From positions 434,001-498,000 of the forward strand of contig BLJB01000003.1 in NCBI GenBank assembly GCA_013423325.1: a stretch of 64,000 nt of DNA, given 5' to 3'. The position numbers and the translations under genes were made by a program. Below, piece after piece: positions 57,419-64,000 of this stretch. This DNA comes from Usnea hakonensis (lineage: Eukaryota > Ascomycota > Lecanoromycetes > Lecanorales > Parmeliaceae). The notes below the pieces were generated by a model that was not told the origin of the DNA, made no database searches, and worked only from the letters and a program-made list of their open reading frames with translations. Position 1 is the first letter of the stretch. Every line of letters begins with the position of its first letter.

Positions 57419-59890
57419 AATTTGCTGACTTTTTTCTTTTTTCTTTTTTCTTTTTCCTTTCTTTTCTGGAAACGAAGATTAAGAAACAAAGGCAGGTTCG
57501 GAGGAAATTGGATGCGGTGCAAAGAGAGGTCGTCCTGGTGTATTCTGTTCTGTCTGCCCGCGAAGATCTGTAGGTCCGTCCGTACGTAACCTCCCCCAAA
57601 ATAATAAAAAACCGAACAAGAAAGAAGTCTGCGCAGGCGCAGTATTCGAACAGCTGCTTTATATATACATATCCAAAATTTAAAAAACAAACGCGCGTTC
57701 CTAACATTCGCTGGTCGATACTACCTATGTTCCAGCCCTCCCCACCCCCCAACCCCGTCTTTAATTCCCATTGGTCCCCCCCGCGAAACCCAACAAACCC
57801 CAACCCAACCCAAACCAAACCAACCCAACTCTTCAATTTCAACTCAACACAATCTCATACAAACAAATACGAGAGGTCTGCGCCACGATGCGTACGAATA
57901 CCTTACATTAAAAAGAAAATAGCGAAAAAGAGAAAAGAGATGGTGCGATGTGAGGGTGGATGAGAGTACAATATTATATTGTCGTTTTGAGAATGAGAAG
58001 ATGAGGAGGATAGGAAGGAAGGGGAACGGAAAAGGAGGGGAAGGTGAAGAGCGCGTACGTAGCATAAACCACATTAAGGTAATTATCTCACTCACCCTGC
58101 TGTACTCGTAGTCCTTCCTGTACTATACGTGCTATGCGATCCCTTTCCTTTCCTCCCCTTCCCTTTCCCTTCCCTCCCCTATCCTATCCTCTCCTTTTTC
58201 TCCCCTTCCTTTTTCTCCTTTTTCTCTTCCTTCCCTTTCCTTTCCTATTATCTCCATTCCTTTCCAGCACTCTCTCCCCCCATCTCCCACCCATCCCACA
58301 AAATAGAACTAGCTCGCGAAAGCGCGTCCATGACTCGCGAGGGTCGTTCCTTTTCAACTCAACGAATGGTAAGCTTGAGCTTGAGAGGTGGGATGGGGAA
58401 AGGGGAGGAAAGGATCTGACGGTTGATGAGTAGTGTGATGAGGGGAGGAGGAGGGGAGGGGAGGGGAGGGGAGGTGAGGGGAGGTGGGGTTAGGGGGGGG
58501 TGGAAATTAGGAATCAGAGATCCATCTGAGCAGGCGCTCCTTTTTTTTCGCGTCGGGTTGGAGATTGGCGGCGTGGTGGGTGGGATTGTGGGGTGTAGGA
58601 GGGTGGTGGTGAGGGGGGGGCTTTTCATACCTTTTTTCTTTGGTGGAAAGATCTTTGGGGAGGACGCTCTTCTTGCTCTCCTTCTGCTACGTAAACAAGC
58701 TTCGCCATTCAGCTTTGGCGATGATCGATACCGCTGAGGTCGGCATATACTAGCTTGAAAGGGTTGGTAGAGAAGGCTGGCGGAGTGGGGCGCTGGTAAG
58801 TTTGTGGAGGGAAGAGGCTGGTGGTGGGAGGGGGAGGGGAAAGGAATACGAGAAGATATAGAAAGGAGACTACTTTAGCTAGTTGATATGCCAAAATGCA
58901 TAGGAGAGCCTATGTCTACTCTCAGAGTGAACAGTATAGGTTATAGAATAGCCATACTCCGCCCATGAAAGGAGTGATATCAAGCATCGAACTTTCAAGA
59001 TGATACTCTGAGAGAGGGGGGAATCGATCCACAACCTATCGCGGAGTCGATCGCTGAGTGTTTATTCTAGAAGTCGTCTGATGATATCAAGGCGCCTTCG
59101 ACTTCGACCCCCGCGAGCAATCCATAGAAAGCATGCTATGCTATGAAACGTTGCAGAATATTCTTCTTTAGCTTAAGACTGACGTAGCTAGCCCCCTTTA
59201 TTACCTTAGCGCGTGCTGCTCAGCCTCGTCGGTATCGCGCCCCGTACGCACCCTCCCCCCCACCCATGAATAATATCATTGCAGTACACCATTTCTGGGC
59301 CCCGGGATAGAGTGAGTGAGTGAGTGAGTGGGATTTTTTGACGTTCATGGTGGGATTGATGGAGTATGAAGTCACTGGCATGCAGCATATAGATAGATAG
59401 ATGGGTCTTGCAGTATTGAGTGCTGGGGTGATGTGGGCTTTTATTCTGTGGCTGGCTGGGAGTGAGTTCAAGGGCGGGAGATGTGGAAGTGAAGGAGGAT
59501 TGGGAAAGAAATATCCAGGAATACAATTCACCGAGCGCGTTTGTGTTACCCATATCCCCACCCCGAACACACACAGTATTAATCTCACGAGGTCTGGAAA
59601 TTGGTAGGGAGGCAGAGACTGTCATATCGCCGCTCAGAACACCACTGCATGGTGGCAGGGGTCAGTATCCGAGAAGACTTTTCCAAATATCGACTTTCGG
59701 TTGTCACTCACGTGCAGAAGTATCTTCTTGGATGATATGGGGATAAATAAATACAGGAGAATAAAGAATGAGTAATGGCTTATGAGCAAATCAGGGTCGC
59801 TGCATAGGTAGCTTTGTCTTTCTTGGAGTAAAGATGCGAGAAAAAGGGGTATATTATTTACGTATCTATAATCATCTAGGAAGTGCCTTG
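57419..59890. other. 2.5 kb low-complexity spacer
   Basis: Holds the promoter of the secreted protein, C-rich (57735-57830), polypyrimidine (58135-58260) and G-rich (58380-58620, 58790-58840) blocks, a GAGT tetramer array (59310-59330) and a GATA patch (59391-59403). No coding sequence is supported. It ends in the 3' flank of NOG2. Confidence 0.5.
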
Positions 59891-62090
59891 TCAGCCAGCC
59901 TCCAGTGATACCCCGCCGGCTGTCGCGGAAATCAGTCCGATGGTATCGTGTTCAACGTCTTGCTCATCGGCCGAGGATGAGGATGATTCATCTTCTGAAG
60001 CCATCTCGTCATCTTCTTGCTCGTCGAAGCCTTCAAACTCCTCCTCATCCATTTCAACATCCGCACTTTCAATAGCTGCGTCGTCGTCTTGTACACTCAT
60101 CTTGACTTTGCCCATCTCGCCCAACATGCCCTTTCGCCCTTCGACGCCCTGTTGCCCTTCCTGCCCTTCTTGTACAGGTGGAGGCGTGAACCAGGGTATC
60201 TTGCCTCTCACAAAGTCATTCAGGACCATTTTCGCAGCTCCGTCCACGTCCGCCTCTCCACCCTTTAGTAATCTTCCGCCCTTCCTAGCCAGGATCTCTA
60301 AGAAGTCTGTAGCGGTCTCGAAGCTTCCAACGTCGTATGTACGCTGGATGTGTTGGGGTTTGGTCTTGTTCAGGACAGCGGCTATGTACTGTTCGGGGTT
60401 CTCGACGTTCTCTACTCGGACTACTCCCCTGAGGAGGATGTCTTCTGGAGAATCATTGTTGCTCGGCGGGACAACGCCTGGACAATCGATGAGGTAGATT
60501 CTTTTCATTAAAGTAATATATTGCCAAACTTTGGTCTCTCCAGGGATCGGAGCTACAGTGCAGACTTTCTTTTTCCTAAGTGTATTGATAATCGAAGATT
60601 TGCCGGTGTTGGGGTATCCTATGAACCCGACCGAGATTTGACGGCGGCTTGAGTGGAGGGAGGAGAATTGCCGCAGCAGTTGGATTAGACTTCCTTTGCC
60701 AAAGCTGTTGGTTATTGACGCATGGAAGGCGAGAGTTGGGTAGTCTTTGGACAGTGCGCGTACCCAAGAAGCCTAAGAGGACAATTAGCTTTTCTACCTA
60801 GCATAGAATACTTTCTCAATTGAATGTATGAAGCATTACTAAGAAGACCTTCATCTGTCCGCCACAATGGTAGCAGTCAAGGCCCTCAACTCAAACGCAA
60901 CATTGCCCCTCCTGTTGACTACATCCCCAAGACAGGGAGCAGTCTACGCAAGACCCGAAAGTCAGACGCGGCGGAAAGGACGTTGATATACCCAACGCGT
61001 AACAGAGTAACAGTCCATGATAAAGAAGCACAAAGTGCAGGAGAGCCTCTTGACTTGACGATTGGAAAACGAGTGATCGGCAAGGTAAGGGGTGAGCCAC
61101 ATTTGGCAACGACAGGTGAAATATAAAACTTACGGCAACACCTGTAGGGACAAGATCGCATTTATTCAATATAAATATCAAGTGCTTATGGGGTGCTTCG
61201 TCGCGAATATATTTCTCCACGCTTCGACACCTAGTGCCTAAGGGATCCCGTGCGTCAAGGACATGAATGACCACGTCCGAAGAGTCAATGACCTTATAGA
61301 GTTCGTTCCATATTCTTTTACTCTGGCCTTTTGAGAAGATGGGCTCCTTTGCCGTAGAGAGACTTGCTTCCTCTGGTGCGGCCTCACCAGCCTGTTCTTC
61401 CAAGCCAGATGTTCCACTCAACAACTTGGCTTGCTCGAGACGTTCCAGGTATGTATCATGCATCTTTGTAGACTCTCCAGCAAGGTCCTCCAGTGACCCG
61501 ACTCCAAGCTTGACTCTTTTCCGCTGTGCCTTTGGCCCAAAAGTTTCACCAAAAGGCGCCGCCTCCACCTGCATCTTGGCTTGGTGCTGCTTCAGGCCGT
61601 TTTTGCTCTCACCGTCTCGAATCAGACTCATTGGTAACTTGTTGGATTTGAGGAGAACTTGATAAGGATCCGATGCCCTTTCTTGCATGGCATCTCGAAA
61701 GCTGTTGAGGGCGTCTTGAGAGATGACTCGCGTGGCATTAAACCTTTGCTTTCTGAATTAGCATTACTTCTTCGAGATTAATTCGATTCAACGAAACACC
61801 ATGAGACAGAAATCCTCCAAAACGATCAGGGAGTAGTCAATCCATCAAGAAACCCACCATTTTCGATTGGGTTCCACACGGGCTCTCGGTTTGTCTCGGT
61901 TTTGAAAGCTTGCTGCTTTCGTGACCTTCCCCTCAGCATTCCGCTGCGCTTTTCCATCGTTGAACATATTCAACGTCTTGGCCTGTTTGCCAGTCCGATA
62001 AAAGTTCTCTCCTTTGACCTTGACATTTGCCATTCCGTCTCCTTTGCCCTGCCTCTCCTTCCTCGTCTTCTCTTTCCTCCCGGTACCCAT
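59891..62090 (-). CDS. NOG2: Nucleolar GTPase Nog2 (60S subunit assembly)
   Basis: Three exons (61858-62090, 61134-61743, 59891-60772) give 574 residues. The GTPase motifs come in circularly permuted order, as in the YlqF/YawG family: HVLDARDPLGTRC, NKCDLVP (G4), then GYPNTGKSSIIN (G1), APIPGETK (G2) and LIDCPGVV (G3). The basic N-terminus (MGTGRKEKTRKERQG) and NGP-1-type NFYRTGKQAKTLNMFNDGKA are diagnostic of Nog2/Nug2, which binds pre-60S particles in the nucleus before export. The C-terminus is acidic (DEEEFEGFDEQEDDE). The first intron is 114 bp and uses the acceptor GCAAAG|G to restore NRKWFNATRV; the second intron is 361 bp, several times longer than any other in the window. The protein is somewhat short for filamentous-fungal Nog2 but no domain is missing. 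Confidence 0.95.
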
Positions 62091-62353
62091 CTTGATAGCT
62101 GGGACGCAGCTCACAGCTGCTATTGTGTGCTATTGGCGTCACTCCCACTCATTCCATAGGCGAGTTGACACTGCTGCCTTGTGTCGTTGGCTGCAATATT
62201 GGGTAAAGAACCATGACAGACAGAATTTCGTGGGGTGCTCAGTGGTGGAGCATAACTTTTTTTGCGCTAGGCGAATCATTACGCCGGCCCGCTCCTGCCC
62301 TCGAGGTCAGAGCACCGACAAGTTTTACGAAACGCTTCATCATTGAAGCAATC
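62091..62353. promoter_or_regulatory. Divergent promoter of NOG2 and PET123
   Basis: Only 263 bp separate the start codons of a cytosolic ribosome-assembly GTPase and a mitochondrial ribosomal protein, so they probably share control. No canonical TATA box is seen. Confidence 0.5.
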
Positions 62354-63280
62354 ATGCCTCCGCGACTTGTGAACCCTCAGTGCTCCTACCGAATCCGCCA
62401 ATGCATCAACAACACCAAACCACCCACCTTCAGCACCTCCCCCACCACCCACGCTCAAATCCCCCCCTCGTCGCCCAACTTCATCGAAATCCCGCGCCTC
62501 GTCCAACCCAAACAGCCCTTCCCCATCCAAATAAAAGGCGTCCTCCCTCCCCCCCGCCAAATATTCCCCCGCCGGAAAAAAGGCCAGCCCCCCAAATCAT
62601 CCCCCGCCTACCTCGCCGCCGTGACCCCCGAACCCCTCGTCGACAAAACCACCCGCAAAGACGACGACTTCGTGAGCTGGAAAGCGCGCCAGTCCGCGTT
62701 CCGGCGGAGGAATCTGAGGGAGGGGATTGTGGAGCTGAGTCAGAAGAAGGTTGAGAGGGATAGGAGTAATAGTTTGAGAGCGCAGAGGAATTATAGGATT
62801 AGGGAAAAGCTGCTCTACGCGCCTGATCGTGAAGATGTGCGGCTTACGACCCCGTCTGTCCTCTCGACTCAGCGGCCCATGAAATATCATAGTCTTCCTG
62901 ACCCCGCGCGCGCTGCTCGTGTAGAGGCTAAGAGGCAGGCCGTCGCTACTATGGCGGCTATGAGGGAAGAGAATCGCCGAAACGCTTTACATAAACTGTA
63001 TGTCAATGCGGGGGATTTCATCACGACGGAGAAGAAGCTGGATGGGGTGATTGAGCGCGCGTTTGATGATGAGAGTCAGTTCCGGAATGATAATGCGGAG
63101 GGGGTAAATGTTTGGAATTTGGGGTTCCCGGAGACGGTGCAGCAGTTGTTGGGGAAGACGGATCGGAGGGGGAGGCAGTCGGCGTTGGATAGTGCGGAGG
63201 GGAATGAGGTGGTTACGAGGGAGAGGATGAGGAGGATTGGTGAGGAGTTGACGGGGGGGAAGATGATGGAGGGGAGGTGA
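62354..63280 (+). CDS. PET123: Mitochondrial small-subunit ribosomal protein mS26 (Pet123)
   Basis: Single exon, 308 residues from MPPRLVNPQCSYR; the frame is open upstream but this Met gives a basic mitochondrial targeting N-terminus rich in Ser/Thr/Pro. Recognisable Pet123 blocks are KKGQPPKSSPAYLAAVTPEP, FVSWKARQSAFRRRNLREGI, TPSVLSTQRPMKYHSLPDPA, ARVEAKRQAVATMAAMREEN and LHKLYVNAGDFITTEKKLDG. It is a component of the mitoribosome small subunit, needed for mitochondrial translation. The central part is long-helical and charged. Codons are strongly C/G-biased in the first half and G-rich at the end. Confidence 0.85.
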   Translation: MPPRLVNPQCSYRIRQCINNTKPPTFSTSPTTHAQIPPSSPNFIEIPRLVQPKQPFPIQIKGVLPPPRQIFPRRKKGQPPKSSPAYLAAVTPEPLVDKTTRKDDDFVSWKARQSAFRRRNLREGIVELSQKKVERDRSNSLRAQRNYRIREKLLYAPDREDVRLTTPSVLSTQRPMKYHSLPDPARAARVEAKRQAVATMAAMREENRRNALHKLYVNAGDFITTEKKLDGVIERAFDDESQFRNDNAEGVNVWNLGFPETVQQLLGKTDRRGRQSALDSAEGNEVVTRERMRRIGEELTGGKMMEGR

Positions 63281-63438
63281 GGGGGTTGCGGTGGTTGTGG
63301 GGAGACGAGAGTTTGTCTGGCTTAGATTCTGGGTTTTATCTTTTGTACATAGGTGGCATCTAGGAATCAGAGCTTCCTTCTTGGCCAAGTCCACACCATC
63401 GCACCCTTCTGCTCCTGACAAGCCTTCGAACTCGTCGT

Positions 63439-63980
63439 CTACTGCAAGGCTACTAGAGTAGAACAGCACAAGCGGCCTATAAACCAAGACATACCGATCC
63501 AGTAGCTACCATTTACCACAACAAGACCATAGTCCAGCCACCACGCCTTCTCCTTCGAACACTTATTCCCTACATACATGAACCCAGTCTCTTCATCCTT
63601 GTCCAGCCCTTCATGTTTGTCGGATTCTAGAATAGTAGACTCCAGTGTCCAGCAAGGCCTAAGTGGCTCTCTATGGCTCACAACAAGCTGGATAAACATG
63701 ACGCTGATGACTTTGAGTTTCGGATATCAGATAGGTGAATCCATTCCATCGTCCATGGCCCCAATCTCCTGTGCACCATATCACTTGCAGCAAACCAAGA
63801 ACACTTCTCGGCTTATACGCCACCTGCATAAAGTCTGTCCAAGATCAAATCCCCTTTACCATGTGGTTGAGCCAAGCCAAAAGCAATATGGCCTGCGCCA
63901 TCTTCTGCAGCGACATCCTGCAATTTGACTTCCAGGTCCTTGAAGAGCCTCGCCCTATCTAAGCCATCCAAGGTACAACC
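63439..63980 (-). CDS. Possible partial gene at the right edge
   Basis: A coding-like frame (63439-63699) reads REPLRPCWTLESTILESDKH, EETGFMYVGNKCSKEKAWWL and DYGLVVVNGSYWIG; a donor G|GTATGT there could splice to VDDEFEGLSGAEGCDGVDLA just downstream (to about 63350). Further upstream on the same strand another coding-like stretch (LDGLDRARLFKDLEVKLQDV, about 63860-63980) may belong to the same gene. The exon joins between them are not resolved and the gene would continue past the window. No family is recognised. Confidence 0.3.
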
Positions 63981-64000
63981 TCCAGGCGGAAGGTCGATGT

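Noticed and set aside
60824..61133. Frames across the long NOG2 intron, including read-through of exon 2
   Set aside because: The conserved Nog2 sequence continues as ASWVRALSKDYP after the acceptor at 60773; the read-through sequence has no Nog2 character.

Overview
The window is nuclear DNA of a filamentous ascomycete (Pezizomycotina). The gene set is fungal (squalene synthase, acetate-transporter family, G1 cyclin, Srs2 helicase, Pet123 mitoribosomal protein, SAT4-type rhodopsin-like protein). Genes are mostly interrupted by 45-100 bp introns with GT...AG ends and CTAAC/CTGAC-like branch sites, and UTRs and spacers are pyrimidine-rich with many microsatellites. I cannot assign a class or genus. 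One 74-base run of N (26804-26877) is an assembly gap.

Left half (1-36 kb) is mainly conserved housekeeping sequence: the end of an unknown conserved gene (1-696), a Caj1-like DnaJ protein (minus) head-to-head with squalene synthase ERG9 (plus), an AceTr acetate transporter-like protein (plus), a Cln/Puc1-type cyclin (minus) and the SSU-processome WD40 protein UTP4 (plus), separated by 4.6 kb without a supportable gene. Then come the peptide:N-glycanase PNG1, a decayed pair (an F-box gene with an in-frame stop and a GNAT acetyltransferase gene with an 8-bp frameshifting duplication), a ubiquitin-specific protease with an unusual Cys box, and the Srs2-type helicase 177 bp behind it.

The right-centre (38-56 kb) is an accessory island of fungal-restricted genes. 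It holds two unknown genes back to back (38.1-40.2 kb), a seven-helix SAT4-like membrane protein (42.1-43.5 kb), a head-to-head pair of helical proteins that look HeLo-like at their N-termini (45.1-48.7 kb), a DUF6594-like membrane protein (49-50.5 kb), a 103-residue unknown, a caspase-like (C14) protein with the HG and DCCYAG motifs (51.9-53.3 kb), and small genes further right including a predicted secreted cysteine-rich protein (57.1-57.4 kb). Several of these only become visible after splicing small exons together. The neighbourhood resembles the gene content of fungal allorecognition or regulated-cell-death loci, but that is inference.

The right end returns to core functions: the circularly permuted GTPase NOG2 (60S export/assembly) shares a 263 bp divergent promoter with the mitochondrial small-subunit protein PET123, followed by an unresolved partial gene at the edge. 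Exon coordinates were worked out by eye from splice consensus, phase and family expectation; they have not been aligned to transcripts.
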